64,000 nt of DNA. It comes from Polaromonas sp. (GTDB lineage Bacteria > Pseudomonadota > Gammaproteobacteria > Burkholderiales > Burkholderiaceae). The position numbers were made by a program, and so were the translations under genes. The notes under the pieces are model-generated. The model saw nothing but the letters and a program-made list of their open reading frames with translations, made no database searches and was not told the origin of the DNA. This document shows positions 19,232-30,896 of this stretch, piece by piece. Location of the stretch: positions 1-64,000 of the forward strand of contig PNMH01000009.1 of the NCBI GenBank assembly GCA_013823505.1. Direction: 5' to 3'. Numbering within the stretch: position 1 is the stretch's first letter; each line of letters opens with the position of its first letter.

Positions 19232-20094
19232 TGCTCGGAGTGGGTGCGCCGGAGGCGGCGCTGCTGGGCCTCCTGGGCCTGCTGGTGGGCAGTTTTCTCA
19301 ACGTGGTGATCCATCGCTTGCCCAAGATGATGGAATTGCATTGGGCGGCCGAGTGCGCGGAGCTTCACCCCGACAACGCGTCGGTGGCCGAATCAGGGAC
19401 CGCCGCAGCCGAGCCGTTCAACCTCATGGTGCCGCGCTCGCGCTGTCCTCAATGCGGACACCAGATCCGCTGGTTCGAAAACATACCTGTGGTCAGTTAC
19501 CTCTCCTTGCGCGGCAAGTGCAGTCAGTGCGCTGCGCCGATCAGCTTGCGCTACCCGGCGGTGGAACTGACTTGTGCGGCTCTGTTTGCATGGTGTGGGT
19601 GGCATTGGGGCGGCAGCTGGGAAGCGTTGGCCTGGTGCGGGTTCTCTGCAGCGGTACTGGCGTTGGCCTGCATCGACTGGGACACCACCCTGCTGCCAGA
19701 CGACATCACACTCCCCCTGCTTTGGGCTGGTCTGTGCGCCGCCGGCCTGAAGTTGACAGAAACCACGGTGCCCGATGCACTTTGGGGCGCGGTGGGTGGC
19801 TACCTGTCGTTGTGGCTGGTGTACTGGGCATTCAAACTCACAACCGGCAAAGAGGGCATGGGCTACGGCGACTTCAAGCTTTTCGCTGCCTTGGGCGCCT
19901 GGTTCGGCTGGCAAGCGCTCATCCCCGTCATCCTCATGGCCTCGGTGATTGGCGCAGTGATCGGCATCGCCATCAAGCTCAGAGGTGAACTGCGCGAAGG
20001 TGGATACGTGCCCTTCGGTCCCTTCCTGGCACTCGCTGGCCTCACCGCCATGATCTTCGGGCCATCGGCCATTCTGGCCGTCATCGGCTTGTGA
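19231..20094 (+). CDS. pilD: Prepilin peptidase / N-methyltransferase PilD
   Basis: Integral membrane aspartic protease that cuts the leader of type IV prepilins and pseudopilins and methylates the new N-terminus. 287 aa: the N-terminal methyltransferase part carries two CxxC pairs (CPQCGHQI, CSQCAAPI), and the A24 peptidase part holds both catalytic aspartates (ACIDWDTTLLPD and GMGYGDFKLFAALGAW). The ATG overlaps the pilC stop by one base. Confidence 0.97.
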   Translation: MLGVGAPEAALLGLLGLLVGSFLNVVIHRLPKMMELHWAAECAELHPDNASVAESGTAAAEPFNLMVPRSRCPQCGHQIRWFENIPVVSYLSLRGKCSQCAAPISLRYPAVELTCAALFAWCGWHWGGSWEALAWCGFSAAVLALACIDWDTTLLPDDITLPLLWAGLCAAGLKLTETTVPDALWGAVGGYLSLWLVYWAFKLTTGKEGMGYGDFKLFAALGAWFGWQALIPVILMASVIGAVIGIAIKLRGELREGGYVPFGPFLALAGLTAMIFGPSAILAVIGL

Positions 20095-20708
20095 ACACCC
20101 AGGCGCCCGCGCGGCCAGTTCTCAGGCTGGGGCTCACCGGCGGCATTGGCAGCGGCAAGAGCACACTGGCAAAAATGCTCCAGTCTCTCGGCGCTGATGT
20201 AATCGATGCCGACGCCGTATCGCGCGCCACCACTGCCCGTGGCGGCGCAGCCATTGAAGCCATCACGAACTCCTTTGGTCCGACATTCATCGATTCCGAG
20301 GGTGCACTTGACCGGGCACGCATGCGTGCCCTGGTGTTCTCGCAGCCAGACCAACGCAAGGTGCTTGAGAGCATCGTTCACCCACTGGTGGGGCAAGAAA
20401 TCCGGCGGTTGTCCTTGCAGGCCACATCCAACGTTCTGATCTTCGACGTGCCGCTCCTGGTGGAGTCGCCGCACTGGCGAGGGCAGTTGGATCGGGTGTT
20501 GGTGGTCGACTGCCTACCTGCCACGCAGATTCGTCGGGTGACCCGCCGCAGCGGATGGGATGTGGCCAGCACCGAGGCAGCCATGCGCAACCAGTGTTCG
20601 CGCGAGCAGCGGTTGGCTTCTGCGGACTTCGTCGTGTTCAATGACGAGGAGCATCTGGACAACCTGCAACATCTGGCCCGGGCGCTGGCGAAACGGTTCG
20701 GGCTATGA
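20091..20708 (+). CDS. coaE: Dephospho-CoA kinase
   Basis: Last step of coenzyme A synthesis, phosphorylating dephospho-CoA. 205 aa with P-loop LTGGIGSGKST (residues 14-24), DADAVSRATTARG, and the lid and Arg segment RRVTRRSGW. The start is GTG 20091, overlapping the pilD stop (GTGA), the usual pilD-coaE coupling of proteobacteria. Confidence 0.96.
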   Translation: MNTQAPARPVLRLGLTGGIGSGKSTLAKMLQSLGADVIDADAVSRATTARGGAAIEAITNSFGPTFIDSEGALDRARMRALVFSQPDQRKVLESIVHPLVGQEIRRLSLQATSNVLIFDVPLLVESPHWRGQLDRVLVVDCLPATQIRRVTRRSGWDVASTEAAMRNQCSREQRLASADFVVFNDEEHLDNLQHLARALAKRFGL

Positions 20709-20750
20709 TGAACGCCCACCCGCTGCCCCGCCCTGCGAACCCACGCTGCT

Positions 20751-21506
20751 GTGATCCTGTACGAATACCCTTTCAACGAACGCATCCGCACCTACCTGCG
20801 ACTTGAACAACTGTTCCGGCGCATGGTCGAACTGGTTCCGCGCCAACACCCGCTCGACCATCACTTCGCCATTCAGACCATCTTCGAGATCATCGAAGTG
20901 GCCTCTCGGGCGGACATGAAGTCGGATGTGCTCAAAGACATCGAGCGGCACAAGCAGCAACTCATTTCCTACCGCGGCAATCCGATGATCTCGGAGCAGG
21001 CCCTCAATGACGCCATCGGCCAGCTGGAAGACTGCTTTTCGCAGCTCAGCGGCTTGGTCGGCAAGACAGGGCAGTCGCTGACCGAAAACGATTGGCTGAT
21101 GAGCATCCGAAGCCGTATCGGGATCCCGGCGGGCACCTGCGAATTTGACCTGCCGGCCTACTACAAGTGGCAACACCACAGCGCCGCGGAGAGGCAGGCG
21201 GACCTACAGCGCTGGTCGGTGCCGCTGGCGCCGCTGGCCGAATCCATCGTGCTGCTGCTCAAGATGCTGCGGGATTCCGGCTCGCCGCAAAAGGTGGTGG
21301 CGCCGGGTGGGCAGTTTCAGCAAACCCTGCCGCAGGGCCGAACGTTTCAATTGCTGCGTTTGCGCATGGACCCGAGCACTGGCCTGATTCCTGAGATCAG
21401 CGGCAACCGGCTGATGCTGTCGGTGCGCATGATGCGCCAGGGCGATGACGAGCGTCTGCACTCGGCGCAAGACGACACCGCATTCGAGCTGACGCTCTGC
21501 GCTTGA
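20751..21506 (+). CDS. zapD: Cell division protein ZapD (YacF)
   Basis: Bundles FtsZ filaments at the division ring. 251 aa, typical length. The start is GTG 20751, giving the conserved MILYEYPFNERIRTYLRLE. Other marks are HFAIQTIFEIIEVASRADMK, DIERHK and the C-terminal QLLRLRMDPSTGLIPEISGN. It sits between coaE and yacG, the classical order. Confidence 0.95.
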   Translation: MILYEYPFNERIRTYLRLEQLFRRMVELVPRQHPLDHHFAIQTIFEIIEVASRADMKSDVLKDIERHKQQLISYRGNPMISEQALNDAIGQLEDCFSQLSGLVGKTGQSLTENDWLMSIRSRIGIPAGTCEFDLPAYYKWQHHSAAERQADLQRWSVPLAPLAESIVLLLKMLRDSGSPQKVVAPGGQFQQTLPQGRTFQLLRLRMDPSTGLIPEISGNRLMLSVRMMRQGDDERLHSAQDDTAFELTLCA

Positions 21507-21526
21507 ACCCTGATTCGGCACTGCAC

Positions 21527-21730
21527 ATGGCTGCAAACACAGAGACCAGCCCGCAAAAAGTCGTGCGTTGCCCGGGTTGTGGGGGTCCGAGCATTTACTC
21601 GGCCAGCAACGCCTTTCGCCCGTTCTGCTGCGAGCGCTGCAAGAACATGGACTTCGGCGCCTGGGCCACCGAGAGTTTCAAGCTGCCTGAGCAGGACAGC
21701 CAGAACGATCCAGACTTCGGGGCGTCTTGA
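21527..21730 (+). CDS. yacG: DNA gyrase inhibitor YacG, zinc-binding
   Basis: Small zinc protein (67 aa from ATG 21527). Its zinc site is CPGC plus CCERC (C-x2-C and C-x3-C) around residues 18-42; in E. coli YacG blocks gyrase. A TTG at 21503 overlaps the zapD stop (TTGA) and would add eight residues; both starts are possible and neither has a clear ribosome site. The protein ends in an acidic tail. Confidence 0.92.
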   Translation: MAANTETSPQKVVRCPGCGGPSIYSASNAFRPFCCERCKNMDFGAWATESFKLPEQDSQNDPDFGAS

Positions 21731-21745
21731 ACGGGTCGCTTCGGC

Positions 21746-22207
21746 TCAGCCAGTCGCCAGCCCGCGCTCAAGCGCAAGCCACTCCAGCACGGGCACGGTG
21801 CCCGGCAAAATCGGTTCGCAGCGTACGGGCAAGCTCTCCCAGCTGAACTGCTGCCCCTCACGCATCTGCAGCTCCCCCGTCCAGTCGAACACCTTGCAAA
21901 AGTGCAAGCGGACCAGCGCATGGGGATAGTCCACCAAGCTGTCGCGCCAAGGGTGTGCCGCACCGATGGTCACGCCGATCTCTTCTTGCAGTTCGCGGCG
22001 AAGGGCCTGCTCCACCGCCTCATCTGCCTCCAGTTTTCCACCGGGAAACTCCCAGTACCCTGCGTACACCTTGCCCACGGGGCGAGACGTGAGCAGAAAA
22101 CGGCCATCGGGCGCCATCAGCAAGCCCACAGCCACATCGATCACGGGTCGATCGGTCGGTCGTTCGACGCTGGGGTCGGCATCCACGACAAGGACTTTGG
22201 GATTCAT
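21746..22207 (-). CDS. Nudix hydrolase, MutT-like
   Basis: 153-aa nucleotide pyrophosphatase. It has the Nudix box (FPGGKLEADEAVEQALRREL then QEEIGV) preceded by VYAGYWEFPG, the MutT pattern, so 8-oxo-dGTP clean-up is the likely role. An N-terminal tail of about 20 residues precedes the first strand. ATG 22207 overlaps the stop of the DUF815 ATPase (ATGA). Convergent with yacG, with a 15-bp gap and no clear terminator. Confidence 0.88.
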   Translation of the reverse strand: MNPKVLVVDADPSVERPTDRPVIDVAVGLLMAPDGRFLLTSRPVGKVYAGYWEFPGGKLEADEAVEQALRRELQEEIGVTIGAAHPWRDSLVDYPHALVRLHFCKVFDWTGELQMREGQQFSWESLPVRCEPILPGTVPVLEWLALERGLATG

Positions 22208-23082
22208 GTTTTGGCAGCGTGCGTGCCGGCGTAGTCCCGAGCGAACTGGTAGGCAACGCGCCCGCTGCGTGAACCACGCTCCAGCGCCCACACCAGCGCC
22301 TGAGGACGCGCGGCTTCGATGTCGCTGGCGGGCACGCCGAACGATGAGAGCCACTGCGCGACGATGGTGAGGTACTCGTCCTGGCTGAACGGGTAGAAAC
22401 TCACCCACAAGCCGAAGCGCTCCGACAGCGAGATCTTCTCCTCCACCACCTCGCCCGGATGCACCTCGCCTTCGGCGGTGTGGGTGTAAGTGAGGTTTTC
22501 CTTCATGTACTCGGGCAGCAGGTGGCGCCGGTTGCTCGTGGCGTAAATGAGCACGTTGGGACTGGCTGCAGACACCGAACCATCGAGAATCGATTTGAGT
22601 GCCTTGTAACCGGGTTCACCGTCTTCGAAGCTGAGGTCGTCGCAGAAGACGATGAAGCGCTCGGGCCGTTCGGACACCACATCGACGATGTCCGGCAGAT
22701 CCACGAGATCCGCCTTGTCGACCTCGATCAGGCGCAGGCCCTGCGGCGCGTACTCGTTGAGGCAGGCACGGATCAACGACGACTTGCCGGTGCCGCGCGC
22801 GCCGGTGAGCAACACGTTGTTCGCCGGCAGACCTTGTACGAATTGCAGCGTGTTGCGCTGGATCTTTTCTTTCTGGCCGTCGATCTCCTGCAGATCGCTC
22901 AGTCGCATGGCGCCCACATGTCGCACCGGCTCCAGCGCCCCGTGGCCGCCGGAGCGCTTGCGGTAACGCCAGGCCACCGCAGCGGCCCAGTCGGGTGCCT
23001 GCATCGGTTGGGGCAGCACCGATTCGATGCGTGCCATCAACTGCTCGGCCCGCGCTAGCAAGCGCTCGAAGTGTTCGTTCAT
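22204..23082 (-). CDS. ATP-binding protein, DUF815 family AAA ATPase
   Basis: 292 aa. Walker A TGARGTGKSSLIRA (about residue 100), Walker B FIVFCDDLSFEDGE, sensor 1 IYATSNRRHL and the C-terminal GSRSGRVAYQFARDY are as in the DUF815 family. The family is common beside nudix and argJ genes in betaproteobacteria but its job is not known to me. N-terminal residues 1-75 form a helical extension. It is coupled to the nudix gene by ATGA and lies 10 bp after argJ. Confidence 0.88.
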   Translation of the reverse strand: MNEHFERLLARAEQLMARIESVLPQPMQAPDWAAAVAWRYRKRSGGHGALEPVRHVGAMRLSDLQEIDGQKEKIQRNTLQFVQGLPANNVLLTGARGTGKSSLIRACLNEYAPQGLRLIEVDKADLVDLPDIVDVVSERPERFIVFCDDLSFEDGEPGYKALKSILDGSVSAASPNVLIYATSNRRHLLPEYMKENLTYTHTAEGEVHPGEVVEEKISLSERFGLWVSFYPFSQDEYLTIVAQWLSSFGVPASDIEAARPQALVWALERGSRSGRVAYQFARDYAGTHAAKT

Positions 23083-23092
23083 GGCGCGTTGT

Positions 23093-24340
23093 TCAAGAAC
23101 GGTATTCGGCGTTGATGGTCACGTAGTCGTGGCTGAAATCGCAGGTCCACACCGTCTCGGTGGCGTTGCCACGACCCAATCCGATGCGAACGAGGATCTC
23201 GGCCTGCTTCATCACCCGCTGACCGTCTTCCTCTCGGTAGTTCGGGTGGCGGCCACCCTGGGTGACCACGTGCACATCGCCCAGGTGCAGTTCAATGCCG
23301 CTCACGTCCAGATCGGGGATACCGGCATAGCCCACCGCGGCGAGGATGCGGCCAAGGTTGGGATCGCTGGCGAAGAAGGCGGTCTTGACGAGAGGCGAAT
23401 GCGCTACGGCATAGGCCGCCAGCAAACATTCAGCGGCCGTCCGACCGCCTTCGACCTGGATGGTGATGAACTTGGTGGCGCCTTCACCGTCGCGCACGAT
23501 GGCGTGAGCGAGGAAGCGCGCCACTTGTGTCAAACCGTCCAACAGGGCCAAGCCCGCCGGGCTGTTCAGGTCCGTGATGGGAGCGTGCCCCGCTTGACCG
23601 GTGGCCACCACCGCAAACGAATCGTTGGTGCTCGTGTCGCCGTCCACCGTGACACGGTTGAACGACGCGTCGGCCAGGCGACGTGCCAGCTCGTCCATGA
23701 GCGCTGGTGCCACGGCAGCGTCGGTGGCCAGGAAGCCCAGCATGGTCGCCATGTTGGGGCGAATCATGCCGGCGCCCTTGGCGATGCCCGTGACGTGCAC
23801 CGCATGGCCCTCGATCGCCATGCGCAGGCTGCGAGCCTTGGGCAGGGTGTCGGTGGTCATGATGCCCTGGGCCGCCAAGAGCCACTGCGCACCGCTGTCG
23901 GTCTGCGGCTGTGCAGCATTGGTGAGTGCAGCCGGCAAACCGGCGAGCAGGCGGTCCAGCGGCAGCGGCTCCATGATCACGCCGGTGGAGAAAGGCAGCA
24001 CCTGCTCATGGCGCAAGTCCAGCGCCAGGGCCAACGCGGTGCAGGTCTGGCGCGCATTCGCGAGACCGGGCTCGCCCGTGCCGGCGTTGGCATTGCCGGT
24101 GTTAATCACCAGCGCACGCACGCCCTGCCCTGCCGTCAGGTGCTCACGACACACTTGCACCGGGGCTGCGGCGTAACGGTTCTGGGTGAACACCGCCCCC
24201 ACCGCACAACCCTCATCCAGCAAGAACACCGTGAGGTCCTTGCGGTTCGCCTTGCGGATGCCGGCCTCCGCCACCCCGATGCGCACACCCGCGATGGGGA
24301 ACAGGTCAGCAGCCGAGGGCGTGTCGAGTTGGACGGGCAT
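23093..24340 (-). CDS. argJ: Bifunctional ornithine acetyltransferase / N-acetylglutamate synthase
   Basis: Moves acetyl from N-acetylornithine to glutamate and, in many bacteria, also makes N-acetylglutamate from acetyl-CoA (arginine cycle). 415 aa. The precursor cuts itself before the catalytic Thr in [18 protein letters not shown] (about residue 200). [10 protein letters not shown] and the C-terminal [16 protein letters not shown] are conserved. It lies between secA and the DUF815 gene, same strand. Confidence 0.97.
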   Translation of the reverse strand: MPVQLDTPSAADLFPIAGVRIGVAEAGIRKANRKDLTVFLLDEGCAVGAVFTQNRYAAAPVQVCREHLTAGQGVRALVINTGNANAGTGEPGLANARQTCTALALALDLRHEQVLPFSTGVIMEPLPLDRLLAGLPAALTNAAQPQTDSGAQWLLAAQGIMTTDTLPKARSLRMAIEGHAVHVTGIAKGAGMIRPNMATMLGFLATDAAVAPALMDELARRLADASFNRVTVDGDTSTNDSFAVVATGQAGHAPITDLNSPAGLALLDGLTQVARFLAHAIVRDGEGATKFITIQVEGGRTAAECLLAAYAVAHSPLVKTAFFASDPNLGRILAAVGYAGIPDLDVSGIELHLGDVHVVTQGGRHPNYREEDGQRVMKQAEILVRIGLGRGNATETVWTCDFSHDYVTINAEYRS

Positions 24341-24405
24341 GGAAACTCCGTGAATTCAGGGTAGAGCCAGACAGCGGAATGGGAAGGGCACGGGTCCCTG
24401 TGGCG

Positions 24406-27159
<2,754 letters not shown>

Positions 27160-27323
27160 ACATGCAGGCCTGCACCAGACATCCAGAAGGCGCCGGGCAG
27201 GCAAAAGAAAGTGGAGGGTTCTTGCGAACCTGGAGGGCGTGCGCCCGGCGCCAATGATGTGCCGGCGAACGCGGGGCTTTCAAGAGCAAAGCGGCGATTT
27301 TAACTGCCGTGGCAGGCCGGCGC

Positions 27324-28274
27324 TCAAGGCCCGCGCGGGCCCACCGCGGCAGGTCTGGCGGCCGCGATCTTTTCGCCCGCGTCAAGGAATCGCTGAGGGT
27401 CTTGCGGGACGCCCGCCACCCACACTTCAAAGTGGAGGTGAGGGCCGGTGGAACGTCCCGTGGACCCCACGCTGGCGATTTTCTGGCCGCGTTTGACGAT
27501 GTCGCCCTTCTTCACGAAGGTCTGCGAAGCGTGGGCATAGCGGGTGATCAGGTCGTTGCCATGATCAATTTCAATCATGTTGCCGTAGGCCGCGTGGTAT
27601 TCCTGCACCACGACCACGCCGCCGGCGGCGGCCAGTATCGGTGTGCCCACATCAGCTGGAAAATCCAGCCCTGTGTGAAGGGCCGAATGACCCGTGATGG
27701 GGTCGATGCGAAAACCAAAGGAGGAGCCCACGCGAACTCCATTCACGGGCTTCTCGGTGGGTATGAGGGTCTGTCGGATCTTTTGGTCGAACAACCGGGA
27801 TTCCACCACGGTGAGCCAGTCCACCCGGGATCCACTGGAGATTTCCACGGTATCCAGCGCCTGCATCAGTTCCTGCATGCTGATGTCGCGGCTCGCCACC
27901 AGGGAGCCACCCGACCCGGGCGCATTCTTGAATTCGGCCGGATTCAGACCAGCCAAGCCCGCTACGCGTGCACCCAGAGAATCGATCTGAATCATGCGGG
28001 CCTGCATCTCACCCAGCTTGCGCGCCATGGCATCCAGGTTGGCGCGCATGTAGGCGTCCTTGGAGCCGGCGTCATTCGGATGCACCAGCCTCGCGACCGA
28101 CGCGAAGCCAGGCCAACCCTGGCGAACGCCTTCGAGAAAAAACCAGTGGTAGGTGGCGATGGAGGCCAACATCAAGACCACCGCCGCCAACGCCCCTGCG
28201 CCCACCAGCTTGATCCCACTGAGGTGCAATGCTCGGCTCTTGGCCAACCAAGCGTCCGTGATAATGATGTGCAC
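27324..28274 (-). CDS. M23 family metallopeptidase, membrane-anchored
   Basis: About 316 aa. N-terminal transmembrane anchor (about residues 20-42), a coiled-coil or helical stalk (45-150) and a C-terminal LytM/M23 domain with zinc ligands in HTGLDFPAD and HLHFEVW; GSSFGFRIDPITG leads in. It is either a peptidoglycan endopeptidase or an amidase activator; since the HxH and the first H are kept, activity is possible. Start chosen at GTG 28274 because AAGGAAAGG lies 7 nt upstream. It sits behind secA's promoter region on the same strand and is divergent from the dciA-like gene. Confidence 0.88.
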   Translation of the reverse strand: MHIIITDAWLAKSRALHLSGIKLVGAGALAAVVLMLASIATYHWFFLEGVRQGWPGFASVARLVHPNDAGSKDAYMRANLDAMARKLGEMQARMIQIDSLGARVAGLAGLNPAEFKNAPGSGGSLVASRDISMQELMQALDTVEISSGSRVDWLTVVESRLFDQKIRQTLIPTEKPVNGVRVGSSFGFRIDPITGHSALHTGLDFPADVGTPILAAAGGVVVVQEYHAAYGNMIEIDHGNDLITRYAHASQTFVKKGDIVKRGQKIASVGSTGRSTGPHLHFEVWVAGVPQDPQRFLDAGEKIAAARPAAVGPRGP

Positions 28275-28325
28275 TCTGAAACCTTTCCTTGCGATGAGCA
28301 GCCAGCGCTCATCCCGTCGAAACAC

Positions 28326-28643
28326 ATGGCCACCGATCCACGACCCCGAACTGTGTTCAGCCTTGAGCAGGCCGTGGGGGCCGCGCCATCGTTGGCCTTG
28401 TTGAGGGAGCGCATTCGCGAATCCCAACATTGCATGGATCAGATAAGGCACCTGATACCTCCAGCCATGCGACAGCATGTGGTGGCCGGCCCTTTGAACG
28501 ACCAGGAGTGGTGCCTTCTGGTGGGCAGCGCGGCAGCTTCTACCAAACTGAGACAGTTGCTGCCTGCGTTCCAGCGGGCGCTGATCCAGAGCGGTGCGCA
28601 GGTTAACGCAATCCGCATCAAAGTCCAAATGCCTGGACGATGA
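28326..28643 (+). CDS. DciA-like protein (DUF721)
   Basis: 105 aa. The core VVAGPLNDQEWCLLVGSAAASTKLRQLLPAFQRAL followed by ...NAIRIKVQ matches the DUF721/DciA fold, whose members load the replicative helicase DnaB in bacteria that lack DnaC. The N-terminal 45 residues are helical and the protein lacks the long C-terminal tail of larger DciAs. Position next to secA and an M23 gene is common for DUF721 genes. Only 51 bp separate it from the divergent peptidase gene, so promoters must overlap. Confidence 0.75.
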   Translation: MATDPRPRTVFSLEQAVGAAPSLALLRERIRESQHCMDQIRHLIPPAMRQHVVAGPLNDQEWCLLVGSAAASTKLRQLLPAFQRALIQSGAQVNAIRIKVQMPGR

Positions 28644-28683
28644 ACGCCGCCAGACTGGCTGCCAGTGGCTGAGCTGTGAATCT

Positions 28684-28759
<76 letters not shown>

Positions 28760-28776
28760 CCGCAAAGGCTGCGAGT

Positions 28777-29331
28777 TTACTTGACGCGTTTGAGCTGCGG
28801 CCGACCGGACGCACGCGCCGGACCATCGGTGGGAGGTTCGGGCGGCTCGTCACCGTCGCGCAGCAGGTCTTCGTCCTGGGTGTCATTCTTCACCGAGCGC
28901 AGTGGACTGCGCAAGGCGGCTTCCGAGGCAATGTCTGCCTTCTCATCCGATGCAGGCGCGCCATCTGCAAAAGCGTCCAACTTGACTGCGGCCAACGTGG
29001 CGGGGGCGGGTGCTGGAAAGGCCATGCCTTGTCCATTCTCGCGGGCATAGATCGCAACCACGTGGCTGATAGGCACCACGATTTCGCGCGCTACGCCGCC
29101 GAATCGTGCCTTGAACTCGATGAAGTCGTTGCCCAGCCTCAGTGAACTGGTGGCGTCCACACCCACGTTGAGCACGATCTCGCCGTTCTTCACGAACTCC
29201 ATCGGCACCTGCACGGACGCATCCACCTGAACCGCGATGTAAGGGGAGAACCCGTTATCCGAACACCATTCGTGCAAAGCGCGGATGAGGTAGGGGCGGG
29301 TGGAGGGAATGTCCGTGTCGGCAGGGATCAT
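28777..29331 (-). CDS. sspB: ClpXP specificity-enhancing factor SspB
   Basis: Adaptor that delivers ssrA-tagged proteins to ClpXP. 184 aa. The substrate-binding domain fills residues 1-110 (STRPYLIRALHEWCSDNGFSP, GEIVLNVGVDATSSL, IEFKARFGGVAREIVVPI, AIYARENGQGM). A long acidic, disordered linker follows, then the basic tail RPQLKRVK, the ClpX-docking motif. Downstream of sspA as in E. coli. Confidence 0.96.
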   Translation of the reverse strand: MIPADTDIPSTRPYLIRALHEWCSDNGFSPYIAVQVDASVQVPMEFVKNGEIVLNVGVDATSSLRLGNDFIEFKARFGGVAREIVVPISHVVAIYARENGQGMAFPAPAPATLAAVKLDAFADGAPASDEKADIASEAALRSPLRSVKNDTQDEDLLRDGDEPPEPPTDGPARASGRPQLKRVK

Positions 29332-29351
29332 GAAACATCACCGCAGCAAAA

Positions 29352-29374
29352 GAAGACCCGACCGAAGCCGGGTC
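29352..29374 (-). terminator. Hairpin between sspA and sspB
   Basis: On the minus strand, GACCCG (29374-29369), an 8-nt loop containing CTTCGG, CGGGTC (29360-29355) and then TTCTTTTGC. It looks like a weak intrinsic terminator or processing stem that would lower sspB relative to sspA. Confidence 0.5.
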
Positions 29375-29379
29375 GACCT

Positions 29380-29991
29380 TCACTTGCGCATTACTTTTTC
29401 AGAGGGCGTCAGTGCCTCAATGTAGGCCGGGCGCGAGAAGATGCGCTCGGCGTACTTGAGCAAGGGCGCGGCGTTCTTGCTGAGCTCGATGCCGTAGAAA
29501 TCGAGGCGCCACAACAACGGAGCAATGGCCACATCCAGCATCGAGAAGTTGTCACCCAGCATGAACTTGTTCTTCAAGAAAACCGGGGCCAATTGCGTAA
29601 GGCGGTCGCGGATGTGGGCGCGCGCTTTTTCGAGCGCCTTTTCATTGCCCTTGGTCGCGCGCGATTCGAGCATCGACACGTGCGTGAACAACTCCTTCTC
29701 GAAGTTCAGCAGGAACAAGCGGACGCGGGCGCGATCAACCGGGTCGCCGGGCATCAGCTGGGGATGCGGAAAGCGCTCGTCGATGTACTCGTTGATGATG
29801 TTCGATTCGTACAGAATGAGATCGCGCTCGACCAGGATGGGCACCTGACCGTACGGGTTCATCACGCTGATGTCTTCGGGCTTGTTGTAGAGGTCGACAT
29901 CCCGAATCTCGAAGTCCATGCCCTTTTCGAAGAGGACGAAGCGGCAGCGGTGGGAATACGGGCAAGTGGTGCCCGAGTACAAGACCATCAT
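29380..29991 (-). CDS. sspA: Stringent starvation protein A (GST fold)
   Basis: RNA polymerase-associated protein of the glutathione transferase fold. 203 aa: thioredoxin-like N-domain (SGTTCPYSHRCRFVLFEKGM, GQVPILVERDLILYES) and all-helical C-domain (FMLGDNFSMLDVAIAPLLWR). SspA proteins bind sigma-70 polymerase rather than act as enzymes. It lies between petC and sspB, a fixed order in betaproteobacteria; a strong terminator separates it from petC. Confidence 0.95.
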   Translation of the reverse strand: MMVLYSGTTCPYSHRCRFVLFEKGMDFEIRDVDLYNKPEDISVMNPYGQVPILVERDLILYESNIINEYIDERFPHPQLMPGDPVDRARVRLFLLNFEKELFTHVSMLESRATKGNEKALEKARAHIRDRLTQLAPVFLKNKFMLGDNFSMLDVAIAPLLWRLDFYGIELSKNAAPLLKYAERIFSRPAYIEALTPSEKVMRK

Positions 29992-30010
29992 GAGGGTGTC
30001 TCCTTAAAGC

Positions 30011-30058
30011 AAAAAACAGTGGTTTGCTTTCGTGTCATACGGACACAGCAAACCACTG
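30011..30058 (-). terminator. Strong terminator of the petABC operon
   Basis: CAGTGGTTTGCT (30058-30047) pairs perfectly with AGCAAACCACTG (30028-30017 read on the minus strand), with an inner GTGTC/GACAC stem in the loop, followed by TTTTTT (30016-30011). It lies 50 bp after the petC stop and 20 bp before sspA. Confidence 0.9.
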
Positions 30059-30108
30059 CGGTACAGACAGGTCGGCGGTCCACACCGCCGGCCTTGTCGG
30101 ATGGGGGA

Positions 30109-30864
30109 TTATTTGATGTCTTTCCAGAATGCAGCATTCAGGCGCCAGGCCACCACAGTGAAGGCGGCCAGAAACAACATCACCCACACGCCGATGCGAA
30201 CCCGACTGTTTTGCGCCGGCTCGGCCATCCATTGCAGATAGGCCACGAGATCGCCCACATTGTTGTCGTACTCGGCAGCGCTCAGGGTGCCAGGCTTGAC
30301 CGTCGTCCAGCCCTTGACGCGATCCACTTCGTGACCATGGCTCATGACCTTTTCGTACACCGGGCTTTGCTCACCCTGCAGTTCCCACAGCGGGTTGGGC
30401 ATGCCGATGTTGGGGAACGCCAGGTTGTTCCAGCCGGTGGGCTTGGTCTCATCACGGTAGTAGGTCCGCAGCATGGTGTAGACGTAGTCGGCACCGGTGC
30501 CCGCCTTGCTCGAACGCGAGCGGGCGATCAAGGTCAAGTCGGGCGGGTTCACGCCGAACCATTGTTTGGCCTGCTTCGGGTCGATGGAGGCCTTCATCGT
30601 GTCACCAATCTTGTCGGTGGTGAACGTGAGGTTCTCCGCGATCTGCTTGTCGTTCAGGCCAATATCGCGCAAGCGGTTGTAGCGCATGAAGGCGGCGGAG
30701 TGGCAGCTGAGGCAGTAGTTCACAAACAGCTTGGCGCCGTTTTGCAGGGCGGCCATGTCATTGGTGCGTTGCGGTGCCTTGTCCAGCGGAATACTGCCGC
30801 CGGCCGCCACGGCAGCGCCTGACATACCCAATGCCAGCGCGAAGCCCAAGAGGATTTTTTTCAT
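30109..30864 (-). CDS. petC: Cytochrome c1 of the bc1 complex
   Basis: 251 aa. A signal peptide (KKILLGFALALGMSGAAVAAG) precedes the haem-binding CLSCH (about residue 51); the sixth ligand Met is likely in NIGMPNPLW. A C-terminal membrane anchor lies at about 223-243 (IGVWVMLFLAAFTVVAW). It carries electrons from the Rieske protein to soluble cytochrome c. Last gene of petABC. Confidence 0.96.
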   Translation of the reverse strand: MKKILLGFALALGMSGAAVAAGGSIPLDKAPQRTNDMAALQNGAKLFVNYCLSCHSAAFMRYNRLRDIGLNDKQIAENLTFTTDKIGDTMKASIDPKQAKQWFGVNPPDLTLIARSRSSKAGTGADYVYTMLRTYYRDETKPTGWNNLAFPNIGMPNPLWELQGEQSPVYEKVMSHGHEVDRVKGWTTVKPGTLSAAEYDNNVGDLVAYLQWMAEPAQNSRVRIGVWVMLFLAAFTVVAWRLNAAFWKDIK

Positions 30865-30896
30865 TTGCTTGACTCTCTGAATTGGCTCTTCGGGGT

